Counted from the stretch's first letter, positions 33,787-42,670 are shown. The stretch is DNA of 64,000 nucleotides from Pseudomonadota bacterium (GCA_023391095.1 JAEWBN010000021.1:1-64000); one strand, 5' to 3'. Notes: generated from the sequence alone by a model not told the origin. Translations and numbers: made by a program.

Positions 33787-35397
33787 ATGACTTCCACATC
33801 CGACACTTTGCAGTCCCGCCTCGATTTCATCGGGCTGGACGATGAAAGCCGCGCTCGCCTGGCCGATGCGCGCCATCATGTGGAAGCCCATCTCAATCCC
33901 GCACTGGACCGGTTCTACGACAAGATCGCAGCCGTGCCGGCCGTCGCCTCGTTCTTCAGCGGCAAGGCGCAGATGGACCGGGCGCAGTCCAAGCAGGTCG
34001 GCCACTGGCAGGCCATTGCCGCCGGCCAGCTGGACGAAGACTATTTCGAGGCCAGCACGCGTGTCGGCCTGATGCATGCCAAGATCGGGCTGGAGCCGCG
34101 CTGGCATATCGGGGGCTACGGCGTCATCATGGAAACCCTGATCAAGGGACTTGTCCACGACGCCATGGCAGAAGCGGTTGCGCCGCGCAGCACCCGTTTC
34201 GGCCGGCCCGTCCCGCGCCGCCCCGAAGACATCATGGGCGATGTCGAGACCATGAGCGAGGCGCTGGTTGCCGTGCTCAAGGCCATGCTCCTTGATATCG
34301 ACATCGGTGTGTCAGCCTATTTCAACAAGCTCACCGAAGATGCCCGCGCCATTGACGACGCCGCCCGCGCCAAGATTCGCAACGCCGTGGAAGCCACCGG
34401 CGCGGTTCTGACCAAGGTGGCCGAAGGCGATCTCACGAACCGCGTCACGGCGGAGCTGGACGCCGAATTCGACGAAATCAAGGACGGCACCAATGCCGTG
34501 GTGGACAGGCTGGCCGCCATAGTCGGCCAGCTTCAGGCCTCGTCGCGCTCGCTCAAGAACGCCACCGGGGAAATCCTCGCCGGCGCCAACGACCTTGCCG
34601 ACCGCACCACCCGGCAGGCCGCGACCATCGAACAGACCTCCGCCTCGGTCGAGCAGCTGACGACGGCTGTGGCCGACAATGCCAATCGCGCCAGCGTCGC
34701 CACCGAGAAAGCCCATACCGTGGCCAAGAATGCCATGCTGGGCGGGGAAACCATGAACAAGGCCAATGACGCCATGAGCGCCATCGAGGCCTCGTCGGGC
34801 AAGATTTCCAACATTATCGGGCTGATCGACGACATCGCCTTCCAGACAAATCTGCTGGCGCTCAACGCCTCGGTGGAAGCGGCGCGGGCCGGGGAGGCCG
34901 GCAAGGGCTTTGCGGTCGTCGCCGTTGAAGTGCGGCGCCTGGCGCAAAGCGCCGCCAATGCGTCCGCCGAGGTCAAGCAACTGATCGAGGCCAGCGCCAC
35001 CGAAGTGCGTACGGGCACCCAGCTCGTGTCCAAGGCGGCCGAAACGCTGCAGGACATTCTGGCGGGCGCCGAGGAAAGCGCCGGCCTCATCGATTCCATT
35101 GCGCAGGCCAACCGGCTTCAGTCTCAGGCGCTGGGCGAAGTCAGCGTCGCCGTGCGGCAGATGGACGAGATGACCCAGCACAACGCCGCGCTGGTGGAAG
35201 AAACCAATGCTGCCATCGAGCAGACCGAAGGCCAGGCCAATGAACTGGACCGGATCGTCGATGTGTTCCGTACCGGCCGCGAGCTCAGTCCCGAAACCGC
35301 GCCTGCGCCTCACTCTCAGTCCGCCGCCTTGCGGCGCAAGTCATCGCCAGCGGTTTACGGCAACACCGCGCTCAAGAGCGATTGGGAAGCGTTCTAG
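33787..35397 (+). CDS. Protoglobin-coupled aerotaxis receptor, HemAT/IcpA-like (tandem receptor 6)
   Basis: A 536-residue soluble receptor. The N-terminal 180 residues form a globin-coupled-sensor domain: candidate proximal heme ligand His97 in MHAKIGLEPRWHIGGYG, and Tyr44 in the DRFYDKI helix. A short HAMP-like section and the MA domain follow, ending DWEAF. Oxygen or another heme ligand is the expected signal, as in Bacillus HemAT. The linker contains RPVPRRPED. The last of six consecutive receptor genes. Confidence 0.93.
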   Translation: MTSTSDTLQSRLDFIGLDDESRARLADARHHVEAHLNPALDRFYDKIAAVPAVASFFSGKAQMDRAQSKQVGHWQAIAAGQLDEDYFEASTRVGLMHAKIGLEPRWHIGGYGVIMETLIKGLVHDAMAEAVAPRSTRFGRPVPRRPEDIMGDVETMSEALVAVLKAMLLDIDIGVSAYFNKLTEDARAIDDAARAKIRNAVEATGAVLTKVAEGDLTNRVTAELDAEFDEIKDGTNAVVDRLAAIVGQLQASSRSLKNATGEILAGANDLADRTTRQAATIEQTSASVEQLTTAVADNANRASVATEKAHTVAKNAMLGGETMNKANDAMSAIEASSGKISNIIGLIDDIAFQTNLLALNASVEAARAGEAGKGFAVVAVEVRRLAQSAANASAEVKQLIEASATEVRTGTQLVSKAAETLQDILAGAEESAGLIDSIAQANRLQSQALGEVSVAVRQMDEMTQHNAALVEETNAAIEQTEGQANELDRIVDVFRTGRELSPETAPAPHSQSAALRRKSSPAVYGNTALKSDWEAF

Positions 35398-35463
35398 GCG
35401 CTCCTGCCTTGCCTCCTATTGTGGAGCCGGGCATGAACAGCGGGTGTGAAAGCGGAGACGGGC

Positions 35464-35826
35464 ATGGCACGCATTGGCCTTGTGGCGCATGACGACAAGA
35501 AGGACGATCTTTGCCGCTGGGCACAGGAGCATCTGGAAAAGCTCAGCCGGCACGAACTCTGGGGCACGGGAACGACCGGCAGCCGGGTGATGGCAGAGAC
35601 CGGCCTCACCGTCACCCTGCTCAAGAGCGGCCCGCTGGGCGGGGATCAGCAGCTTGGCGCCATGATCTGCGAAGGGCGCCTCGATGTGCTGATCTTCTTT
35701 ATCGATCCTCTCTCCGCCCAGCCGCATGATGTGGATGTGAAGGCGCTCACCCGACTGGCCACGCTTTACGATGTGCCCTGCGCCAACAACAAATCCACAG
35801 CCGACGCCGTGCTGGCCTTTATCTAG
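35464..35826 (+). CDS. mgsA: Methylglyoxal synthase MgsA
   Basis: Converts dihydroxyacetone phosphate to methylglyoxal and phosphate, a glycolytic overflow bypass. Aligned by eye with E. coli MgsA: LVAHDDKKDD, GTGTTGS (phosphate binding), SGPLGGDQQLGA (catalytic Asp), FFIDPLSAQPHDVDVKAL. With 120 residues it is shorter than the roughly 150-residue E. coli enzyme, lacking part of the C-terminal tail. ATG at 35464 follows GGAG by about eight bases. A glyoxalase II gene (gloB) for disposal lies 27 kb away. Confidence 0.95.
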   Translation: MARIGLVAHDDKKDDLCRWAQEHLEKLSRHELWGTGTTGSRVMAETGLTVTLLKSGPLGGDQQLGAMICEGRLDVLIFFIDPLSAQPHDVDVKALTRLATLYDVPCANNKSTADAVLAFI

Positions 35827-35939
35827 GCCGCAAACGGTCAACTGTTGGTTTTTTGTCCAGTTGGTCAGCGTCTATGCGTTGACCACTCGCCGCTCTTGTG
35901 AACAGATGCCGCAAATTTGCCCGGATTGAACCGGGTTGC

Positions 35940-36755
35940 ATGGCATTTCAGGAACCCGGGGCTGTCAGGAACTTGTCTTCCGACTTGGTCATAGACGTTC
36001 GCAACGTCTCTAAACGCTTTGGTGGCCTTCTGGCCGTCAACAACTGCTCGCTTTCGGTCAAACGCGGCTCCATTACCGGCCTGATCGGGCCCAATGGCGC
36101 CGGCAAGTCGACCCTGTTCAATATCGTTGCCGGCAATATTGTCCCCGATCAGGGCCAGGTCATCTTCGATGGCCAGGACGTTACGGGCATGAAGCCGCAC
36201 GAGCTGTTCCGCATCGGCATGCTGCGCACCTTCCAGATCGCGCATGAATTCTCGCAGATGACGGCGCTGGAAAACCTGATGATGGTGCCGGGCGACCAGC
36301 CGGGCGAAAGCCTCATCGACAACTGGTTCCGGCCGGGCCTCGTGCGGAGCCGGGAGACCGAGGTGCGCAAGAAGGCCCTCGACGTCATCGATTTCCTCAA
36401 GCTCGGCCATGTGCGCGACGAGCTGGCCGGCAATCTCTCGGGTGGCCAGAAGAAACTGCTCGAGTTGGGCCGCACCATGATGGTGGATGCCAAGGTCGTG
36501 CTGCTGGACGAAGTGGCCGCCGGCGTCAACAAGACGCTGCTCAACGACCTCGCCGGCAATATCGAGCGCATGAACCGCGAGCTGGGCTACACCTTCTTCG
36601 TCATCGAGCATGACATGGACCTCATCGGCCGGCTCTGCGATCCCGTCATCGTCATGGCGCAGGGCGAAAAGATCGCCGAAGGCCCCATGGCCGATATCCG
36701 CGCCAATCCCCAAATTGTCGAAGCCTATTTCGGCTCGCCTGCCGAGGTCGCGTAG
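35940..36755 (+). CDS. livG: Branched-chain amino acid type ABC transporter ATP-binding protein LivG
   Basis: ATPase of a HAAT-family importer. Walker A GPNGAGKST, signature LSGGQKKLLELGRTM and Walker B VVLLDEVAAGVN are visible; the last shows the less usual LDEVAAG form seen in LivG. I chose the ATG at 35940 (271 aa). A GTG at 35898 is in frame and neither has a clear ribosome site. livF follows with no gap. Confidence 0.9.
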   Translation: MAFQEPGAVRNLSSDLVIDVRNVSKRFGGLLAVNNCSLSVKRGSITGLIGPNGAGKSTLFNIVAGNIVPDQGQVIFDGQDVTGMKPHELFRIGMLRTFQIAHEFSQMTALENLMMVPGDQPGESLIDNWFRPGLVRSRETEVRKKALDVIDFLKLGHVRDELAGNLSGGQKKLLELGRTMMVDAKVVLLDEVAAGVNKTLLNDLAGNIERMNRELGYTFFVIEHDMDLIGRLCDPVIVMAQGEKIAEGPMADIRANPQIVEAYFGSPAEVA

Positions 36756-37460
36756 ATGGCGCTGATTGAACTCAAGCATGTCGTGGGCGGCTATGGCGGC
36801 GCGCCCATTCTCAACGGCGTCAACATCGCCATCGAAAAAAGCGATATCGGCGTCATTGTCGGCCCCAATGGCGCCGGCAAGTCGACGACGCTCAGGGCCA
36901 TTTTCGGCCTCCTCAAGGTGACCGGCGGCACGATCGAATTCGGCGGCGAGAACATCGCCAATTCCCTGCCCGACAAGCTGGTGCCCAAGGGTCTCAGCTT
37001 CGTGCCGCAGGAAAAGAACGTCTTTACGTCCCTGACGGTGGAAGAGAACCTCGAAATGGGGGCCTTCACCCGCACCGACGATTATGCCGAGACCATGACC
37101 TGGGTCTATGAAATGTTCCCGGTGCTGCGCGAAAAGCGCCGCCAGCCGGCGGGCGAGCTTTCGGGCGGGCAGCGGCAGATGGTGGCGATGGGCCGCGCGC
37201 TGATGAGCCGGCCGAGCCTCCTGATGCTGGACGAGCCTTCCGCCGGCCTTTCGCCGCGCTATGTGCTGGAAATCTTCGAGACCATCCAGCGCGTCAATCA
37301 GGAAGGCGTGGGCATCCTCATGGTGGAGCAGAATGCCCGCCAGGCGCTGGCCTTTGCCAGCAAGGGCTTCGTGCTCGCCCAGGGGCAGAACCGCTTCACC
37401 GGCACCGGGCCGGAACTGATCGCCGACCCTGAGGTCGCCAAGAGCTTCCTGGGGGGTTGA
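36756..37460 (+). CDS. livF: Branched-chain amino acid type ABC transporter ATP-binding protein LivF
   Basis: Second ATPase, 234 residues. Walker A GPNGAGKST, signature LSGGQRQMVAMGRALM, Walker B LLMLDEPSAGLSP, and the LivF-typical ILMVEQNARQAL. The ATG directly follows the livG stop, and livH begins four bases after its own stop. Confidence 0.95.
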   Translation: MALIELKHVVGGYGGAPILNGVNIAIEKSDIGVIVGPNGAGKSTTLRAIFGLLKVTGGTIEFGGENIANSLPDKLVPKGLSFVPQEKNVFTSLTVEENLEMGAFTRTDDYAETMTWVYEMFPVLREKRRQPAGELSGGQRQMVAMGRALMSRPSLLMLDEPSAGLSPRYVLEIFETIQRVNQEGVGILMVEQNARQALAFASKGFVLAQGQNRFTGTGPELIADPEVAKSFLGG

Positions 37461-37463
37461 GCC

Positions 37464-38471
37464 ATGGATGAACTGATTTTCTTTATCAATCGCGTGCTGA
37501 TCTCGGGCACCGTCCTGGGCTCGATCTATGCGCTGGGCGCCATCGGCGTCACGTTGATCTTCGGCATCCTGCGCTTTGCCCATTTCGCCCATGGCGACAT
37601 GATGACCATGGGGGCCTTCATTGCCTTTGTGCTGGCCACGGCGCTGGCCGCAATGGGCATTGTGCTGCCGCTGCCCATGGCCTTTGTGGTCATGCCCGTC
37701 GCCATGGTCCTCACCGCCTTCATCGCGCTGGGGATCGACAAGGGCTTTTATGCGCCCCTGCGCGCCCGCGGCGCAAAGCCGGTGACGCTGCTGATCGCCT
37801 CCATCGGCGTGACGCTGATGATCCAGGGCCTCATCCGCCTGATCTTCGGCTCGGGGACCAAGCAGATCTACGTAGCTGGCGAAACCAAGGATATTTTCCG
37901 CTTCGACATGAGCTGGGCCGGCGGAACGCGCCCGATCAACATCACCGAACCGCAGCTCATCATGTTTGTGGTGACGGCCGTTCTGGTGCTGGCGCTGCAT
38001 TTCTTCCTCACCCGCTCGCGGCTGGGCAAGGCCATGCGCGCCATGGCCGACAATGCCGATCTGGCGCAGGTCTCGGGCATCAACACCGCGCTGGTCGTGC
38101 GTGTCACCTGGGTCATTGCCGGGTCGCTGGCCTGCGTGGCCGGCACCATGCTGGCGCTCGACGTGGCGTTGATGCCCGACCTGGCGTTCAATATCGTGCT
38201 GCCCATCTTCGCGGCGGCGATCGTCGGGGGCCTGGGCCACGCCTATGGCGCCATTGTCGGCGGCTTCCTCATCGCCTTTGCCGAAACGCTCGCCGTGTTC
38301 AACTGGACGGCCGTGCTGCGCCCGCTCAACGCCATCCTCCCTGAAGGCATGGCCCTGCCGGCCAACCTAGCGCTGGTGCCCACCGAATATAAGCTCACCG
38401 TGGCCTTCGTGATCCTCGTGATCACGCTGCTTCTGCGTCCCACCGGTATCTTCAAGGGAGCTTCGTCATGA
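37464..38471 (+). CDS. livH: Branched-chain amino acid type ABC transporter permease LivH
   Basis: Inner-membrane permease (335 residues, BPD_transp_2 family) with about eight hydrophobic helices. The start IYALGAIGVTLIFGILRFAH and the cytoplasmic coupling loop GKAMRAMADNADLAQVSGIN are characteristic. It overlaps livM by four bases (ATGA). Confidence 0.95.
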   Translation: MDELIFFINRVLISGTVLGSIYALGAIGVTLIFGILRFAHFAHGDMMTMGAFIAFVLATALAAMGIVLPLPMAFVVMPVAMVLTAFIALGIDKGFYAPLRARGAKPVTLLIASIGVTLMIQGLIRLIFGSGTKQIYVAGETKDIFRFDMSWAGGTRPINITEPQLIMFVVTAVLVLALHFFLTRSRLGKAMRAMADNADLAQVSGINTALVVRVTWVIAGSLACVAGTMLALDVALMPDLAFNIVLPIFAAAIVGGLGHAYGAIVGGFLIAFAETLAVFNWTAVLRPLNAILPEGMALPANLALVPTEYKLTVAFVILVITLLLRPTGIFKGASS

Positions 38472-39787
38472 GTGCCGCTGCACCCGCAACGCGGGGACTC
38501 GATAGCCCGCTCCGCCGTGGCCTGCTGCTGTTTGCGGCCATGTTCATCATCGTGGTGGCCGTCGGCATCATCCAGGGCACAGCCTCGATGTTGCTGATCC
38601 TGACCCAGGCCACCGGCTTTGCGCTCGTGGCTCTGGGGCTCAATATCCAGTGGGGCTATGGCGGGCTGTTCAACTTCGCCATCATGGGCTTCCTCATGGT
38701 GGGCGGGGCCTCCACGGTCTTTCTGTCCTATCCGGTCAACATGGCCTTCTGGGAAAGCGACGGACCGATCATGCTCGGCCGGGCGCTGATCGCCTTTCTT
38801 GTCGGGGTGGTGCTGGTGCTTCTGGCGCGGCGCGTCGACCGCATCGGCATTACCGGCAAGTGGCGGGCCGCCCTTGTCGCGCTGGCCTGGTTTGCCGGCT
38901 ATGTCATCTATCGCACCCAGATCGATCCGGCCGCCGCCTATATCGAATCCACGGCCGGCTTTGTCGGGGGCCTCGGTCTCCACCCGGTCCTGGGCTGGCT
39001 GTTCGGGGGCCTGGTTTCAGCGGTCATCGCCTATTACATCGGCAAGATCTCGCTGGGCCTGCGCACCGATTATCTGGCCATTGCGACGATCGGCATTTCG
39101 GAAATCCTGCGTGCGCTGATCAAGAACATGGACTGGCTGACGCGCGGCACGATGACCGTGTCGCCCATGCCTTGGCCGACCCCGCTGCCCCAGCAGTTGC
39201 AGGCCGGCGGCATGTCGATCCCGGATAGTTTCATCACCGCCCGCATCATGTTCCTGGGCGTGGCGCTGGTCTTCCTTGTCGTCGCCTTCATCCTCGTCCA
39301 GCGCGCCTATGGCGGGCCCTGGGGCCGCATGATGCGCGCCATCAGGGACAACCACATCTCGGCCGGCTCCATGGGCAAGGACGTGAAGGGTCGCCAGCTC
39401 GAACTCTTTATCTTCGGCTCCATCCTGATGGGCATTGGCGGGGCAATCCTGGCCAGTTTCACCCAGATTTTCGACCCCTCCGGCTACCAGCCGATCAACC
39501 ACACCTTCATGATCTGGGTCATGGTGATTGTGGGTGGCGCCGGCAATAATTGGGGTGTCGTGCTCGGGGCGTTCCTCATCTACATCGTCTGGGTCATCTC
39601 CGACCCGCTGGCGCAGCTGATCTTCCTCAACCTTTCCCAGCTCACCAGCTCCATCGGCTGGGGCGCGATCCCCGAGATCGATAGCCGTGCGCTGCAGATG
39701 CGCGTTTTCGTGCTCGGAGTGGTGATCACCATTGCCCTGCGCTATGCGCCCAAGGGTCTTATTCCCGAAGTGGTCAAGCGCGGCTAG
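38468..39787 (+). CDS. livM: Branched-chain amino acid type ABC transporter permease LivM
   Basis: Partner permease of 439 residues, longer than many LivM because of an extra hydrophobic section between the first helices (about residues 75-180). Typical parts: LNIQWGYGGLFNFAIMGF, LRTDYLAIATIGISEILR, and the coupling loop GRMMRAIRDNHISAGSMGKD. Last gene of livG-F-H-M. The substrate could be branched-chain amino acids, urea or another amide-type solute; the sequence does not decide. Confidence 0.93.
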   Translation: MSAAAPATRGLDSPLRRGLLLFAAMFIIVVAVGIIQGTASMLLILTQATGFALVALGLNIQWGYGGLFNFAIMGFLMVGGASTVFLSYPVNMAFWESDGPIMLGRALIAFLVGVVLVLLARRVDRIGITGKWRAALVALAWFAGYVIYRTQIDPAAAYIESTAGFVGGLGLHPVLGWLFGGLVSAVIAYYIGKISLGLRTDYLAIATIGISEILRALIKNMDWLTRGTMTVSPMPWPTPLPQQLQAGGMSIPDSFITARIMFLGVALVFLVVAFILVQRAYGGPWGRMMRAIRDNHISAGSMGKDVKGRQLELFIFGSILMGIGGAILASFTQIFDPSGYQPINHTFMIWVMVIVGGAGNNWGVVLGAFLIYIVWVISDPLAQLIFLNLSQLTSSIGWGAIPEIDSRALQMRVFVLGVVITIALRYAPKGLIPEVVKRG

Positions 39788-39810
39788 AGCGGCGTCCATG
39801 CAATGCTCCA

Positions 39811-39840
39811 AAGCCCGGCAGGCAACTGCCGGGCTTTTTG
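39811..39840 (+). terminator. Rho-independent terminator after livM
   Basis: AAGCCCGGCAG (39811-39821), GCAA loop, CTGCCGGGCTT (39826-39836), then TTTT. A very stable 11-bp stem. Confidence 0.93.
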
Positions 39841-39842
39841 TT

Positions 39843-40200
39843 TAGGCGCCACTGTTGGTGCCGCCAGCTTCCATGAAAACCTCGTGTATCGAAGCCGATC
39901 CGTCGCGCGGCTTCCGGCCGCCCTGCGGTCCCCGGACCTGGCAGATGACATCTACCGCAGGTCCGGATGGCGTCCTGCTCCGGCAACCGCCCTTGCCCCG
40001 CTCAATGGAGCCATCCGGGCGGGCCACGTTCACCCTACCGACCGGATGGCAGTCTGGGCGGGCGCAAAAAAAAAGCCCGGGGTCGCAAAACCCCGGGCCA
40101 CGTTGGCTGACAGCCCTTTGCCTATAGCGCTGCGGGCCCTGCTGCCGCGAAACGCTCCAATGGAGCGCTTCGCCGACGCTATGCGTCGGATGGCAACAAC
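39843..40200. repeat. Convergent intergenic region rich in inverted repeats
   Basis: No gene is supported in this 358-base stretch between livM and the binding-protein gene. It holds several inverted repeats: CCGGACCTG/CAGGTCCGG (39932-39940 with 39958-39966, with an inner AGATG/CATCT pair), CCATCCGG/CCGGATGG (40011-40018 with 40042-40049), the terminator at 40066-40098, GCGAAACGCTCC/GGAGCGCTTCGC (40146-40172) and CCGACGC/GCGTCGG (40172-40188). Confidence 0.6.
40066..40098 (-). terminator. Rho-independent terminator for the Liv binding-protein gene
   Basis: Read on the minus strand: GCCCGGGG-loop-CCCCGGGC (40075-40082 with 40091-40098) followed by nine T bases (40066-40074). Confidence 0.9.
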
Positions 40201-41403
40201 CTACTCGATCAGGCCCTTGTTCACCACAGCGCCGCCTTCGACGACGAAGTAGTTGATGGCACCGGCCACGTCGCCGACATCGTCGAACTCGATGGAGCCC
40301 GAAGCGCCTTCGTAGTTGATGTCGGTACCGGCAGCGATCAGTTCCTTGGCCTTCGCCCATTCACCCGGCAGGATGGTTTCGCCCGGAGCGTTGGCGACTT
40401 CGCGCAGCGCAGCGGAGATGCCGTCACGGTCGGCCGAGCCGGACTTCTCGATGGCCAGGGCCAGCAGGAACACGGCGTCGTAGGAGTTGGTCACATAGGT
40501 GCCGTTGACGTCTTGGCCAGCAGCTTCGGTCAGGGCGGCCAGGGCGTCGAAAGCCGGGCCTTCTGCAGGAGCGGCCTGGGTCAGGATCATGCCTTCGAGG
40601 TCGGCGCCGTTGCGCGAAGCCAGCAGGGCTTCACCGGCCATACCGTCACCGCCGACGAACAGGTCGAACGAACCGGCTTCCACAGCCTGGTTGAGGATGG
40701 CGCCGCCGCCGGCATTTTCGTAGCCGTAGATGACCAGCGTGGTGGCACCGGCAGCTTCGATCTGGCCGATTTCCGGACGGTAGTCGGCCTTGCCGTCTTC
40801 ATGGGCAACGTTGGCGAGCACGGTGCCGCCGCCAGCCACGAAGGCTTCTTCAAAGGCGCCGGCCAGGCCCGAACCATAGTCGTTGTTGACATAGGTGAGA
40901 CCAACTTCGGTCACGCCCTGGGCCAGCAGAAGCTCGGCTGCCTTGACGCCCTGGATGCTGTCGGGAACCACGTCGCGGAAGATCAGGTCGTTGTCGTCGA
41001 GCTCGGCAACGGCCGGGGCGGTCGAAGCGGGCGAGATCATCACGACATTGCCCGGAATGGCCGAACCGTTGGCGCCGGCAATAGTGGCGCCGGAGCAGTA
41101 GCCGCCGAAGATGGCGATGACGTTTTCGGCATTGACGAGACGGTCGGCGGCCGGGCCGGCTGCACCGCCGTCACATGCCGAGTCAGCCAGAACCGAAGAC
41201 AGGGTCTGGCCATCAAGCAGGCCGCCCTGGTCGTTGACATGGGTGATCGCCAAGTTGCCGGCGTCGACCATGCCCGGTGCGAAACCGGCGATCGGGCCGG
41301 TCACGTCGGCGAGGAAGCCGATCTTGGCTTCCTGGGCCAGAGCCGGAGCGGCGATGGTCAGCGCAGTGGCGGCGACTGCCAGGGTCAGGGTTTTCTTAAG
41401 CAT
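40201..41403 (-). CDS. Branched-chain amino acid type ABC transporter periplasmic binding protein
   Basis: A 400-residue periplasmic binding protein (Peripla_BP_6/LivJ type). Signal peptide MLKKTLTLAVAATALTIAAPALAQ, then KIGFLADVTGPIAGFAPG, the standard entry of the family, and YCSGATIAGANG and NNDYGSGLAGAFEEAF further on. The ATG at 41403 has AGAGG seven bases upstream; 41 open upstream codons are discarded. It is transcribed toward livGFHM and has its own terminator, so it is regulated separately from the membrane parts. Confidence 0.93.
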   Translation of the reverse strand: MLKKTLTLAVAATALTIAAPALAQEAKIGFLADVTGPIAGFAPGMVDAGNLAITHVNDQGGLLDGQTLSSVLADSACDGGAAGPAADRLVNAENVIAIFGGYCSGATIAGANGSAIPGNVVMISPASTAPAVAELDDNDLIFRDVVPDSIQGVKAAELLLAQGVTEVGLTYVNNDYGSGLAGAFEEAFVAGGGTVLANVAHEDGKADYRPEIGQIEAAGATTLVIYGYENAGGGAILNQAVEAGSFDLFVGGDGMAGEALLASRNGADLEGMILTQAAPAEGPAFDALAALTEAAGQDVNGTYVTNSYDAVFLLALAIEKSGSADRDGISAALREVANAPGETILPGEWAKAKELIAAGTDINYEGASGSIEFDDVGDVAGAINYFVVEGGAVVNKGLIE

Positions 41404-41626
41404 AGACGTCCCTCTGTTGCGGTTGCGCGCCGGAGGCCTTGGCTGGCCCGCTTCTTTCGGCGCGACAACGATTGGGGGTGCAATCGGCACCCCGCTGGGC
41501 CAGAATGTTGCATATTCCGGACGCAAAAGTCACCGGGGTTTGCGCAAGGAAAAGTGCCTTGTTCTTCTGTTGCCTAACAGAAGTGCTTTGGGCATAGACT
41601 CGGCGGCCTTGCGGGAAGGACTAACC
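41404..41626. promoter_or_regulatory. Divergent promoter region with a hairpin operator candidate
   Basis: 223 bases between the Liv binding protein (minus) and the first betaine-type binding protein (plus). CTTCTGTT-GCCT-AACAGAAG (41564-41583) is a perfect 8-bp inverted repeat about 45 bases before the plus-strand ATG. The plus-strand ribosome site GGAAGGA (41614-41620) is clear. Confidence 0.5.
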
Positions 41627-42670
41627 ATGAAAAGACGCGGCCTTTTGGCCTTTTCTATTCTGTCCGTGTGCTTGGCCGCGCCCGCGCTGGGCCAGATCAC
41701 GGTGCTCGATCAGGCGCAGGATGCGGCCGTGTCCGAGCCCGCCCCGGACGCCGCTCCGGTGCAGGCTGCGCCACCTCCCGTGTGCGGCACCGAGCCGCTC
41801 AGCATTGCCCGCATGAACTGGCCCTCGGCCGCTCTGCTGGCAGAAATCCATGCCCGTATCCTCGGCCAGTCCTATGGCTGCACCGTCCGGGTAACGCCGG
41901 GCGATCTTTCGGCCACCGCTTCCTCCATGGGCACGGCGGGCCAGCCTGCCGTCGCCCCCGAAATGTGGGTTACCCGGGTCGCCGATCTGTGGAACCGGGG
42001 CGTCGAGGCCCAGATGGTGCGCGCCGCCGCGCCCAGCTTTTCGGAAACCACGCTCGAAGGCTGGTTCATGCCCGCCTACATGGCCGGCGCCTTTACCGTG
42101 GCGCCCTCGGCGGCAGGCCTTGCCGCTGCCCTGCCCGAGCTCGCGGGGGAGGGCCGCACGCGCTTTATTTCCTGTCCGGCCGACTGGGCCTGCGCGGTCA
42201 TCAACCGGAACCTCGTCCGCGCCCATGGGCTGGACGAGCTGGTCGAGCTGGTCGAGCCCGCCAATCGGCTCGAAATGGACCAGCTGATCGCCGAGGCGGT
42301 AAGCCGGCGGGAGTTTTTCCTGTTCTATTACTGGCAGCCCAATGCGGTCCTGGCGCAGCTCGATTTCGCCCCGCTCGACATGGGCGCCTATGACGAGGCA
42401 GCGATGACGTGCCTCGCCAGCCTTGCCTGCGCTACCCCCGTTCCTTCGGCCTTCGTGGCCGAGCAGGTGGTCATGGCCCTGGCCGAGCGGGTCTTCACCG
42501 AAACGCCCGTTCTGGCTGGCTATTTCCAGCGCGCCAGTATGCCCTTGGCCGAAATGAACCGGCTTCTGGCCCAGCTCAACGAACCCGGCGCCACGCCCGA
42601 AATGGTCGCCGAGCAGTTCGTCGCCAGCCGGTCCGATCTGTGGTCGGCCTGGGTCAGCAACGGCCCGTGA
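41627..42670 (+). CDS. Glycine betaine/proline type ABC transporter binding protein, first copy
   Basis: A 347-residue OpuAC-family periplasmic binding protein. Signal peptide MKRRGLLAFSILSVCLAAPALG, then a Pro/Ala-rich spacer, CGTEPLSIARMNWPSAALLA, GQPAVAPEMWVTRV and LEGWFMPAYM. The pattern of Trp residues fits a quaternary-amine aromatic cage, although specificity is not proven. It is paralogous to the next gene, with the same motif order (MNWPSA vs MTWPSA, VAPEMW vs VAPELW, EGWFMP vs EGWFIP). Start at ATG 41627 with GGAAGGA upstream. Confidence 0.88.
   Translation: MKRRGLLAFSILSVCLAAPALGQITVLDQAQDAAVSEPAPDAAPVQAAPPPVCGTEPLSIARMNWPSAALLAEIHARILGQSYGCTVRVTPGDLSATASSMGTAGQPAVAPEMWVTRVADLWNRGVEAQMVRAAAPSFSETTLEGWFMPAYMAGAFTVAPSAAGLAAALPELAGEGRTRFISCPADWACAVINRNLVRAHGLDELVELVEPANRLEMDQLIAEAVSRREFFLFYYWQPNAVLAQLDFAPLDMGAYDEAAMTCLASLACATPVPSAFVAEQVVMALAERVFTETPVLAGYFQRASMPLAEMNRLLAQLNEPGATPEMVAEQFVASRSDLWSAWVSNGP

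Noticed and set aside
35865..38240. 791-codon open frame on the minus strand opposite livG, livF and livH
   Set aside because: It spans three well-supported plus-strand genes and their junctions and shows no domain.
39842..40360. 172-codon minus-strand frame after the Liv binding protein
   Set aside because: Overlaps the binding-protein 3' end and the repeat-rich interval; arginine-rich translation of inverted repeats.
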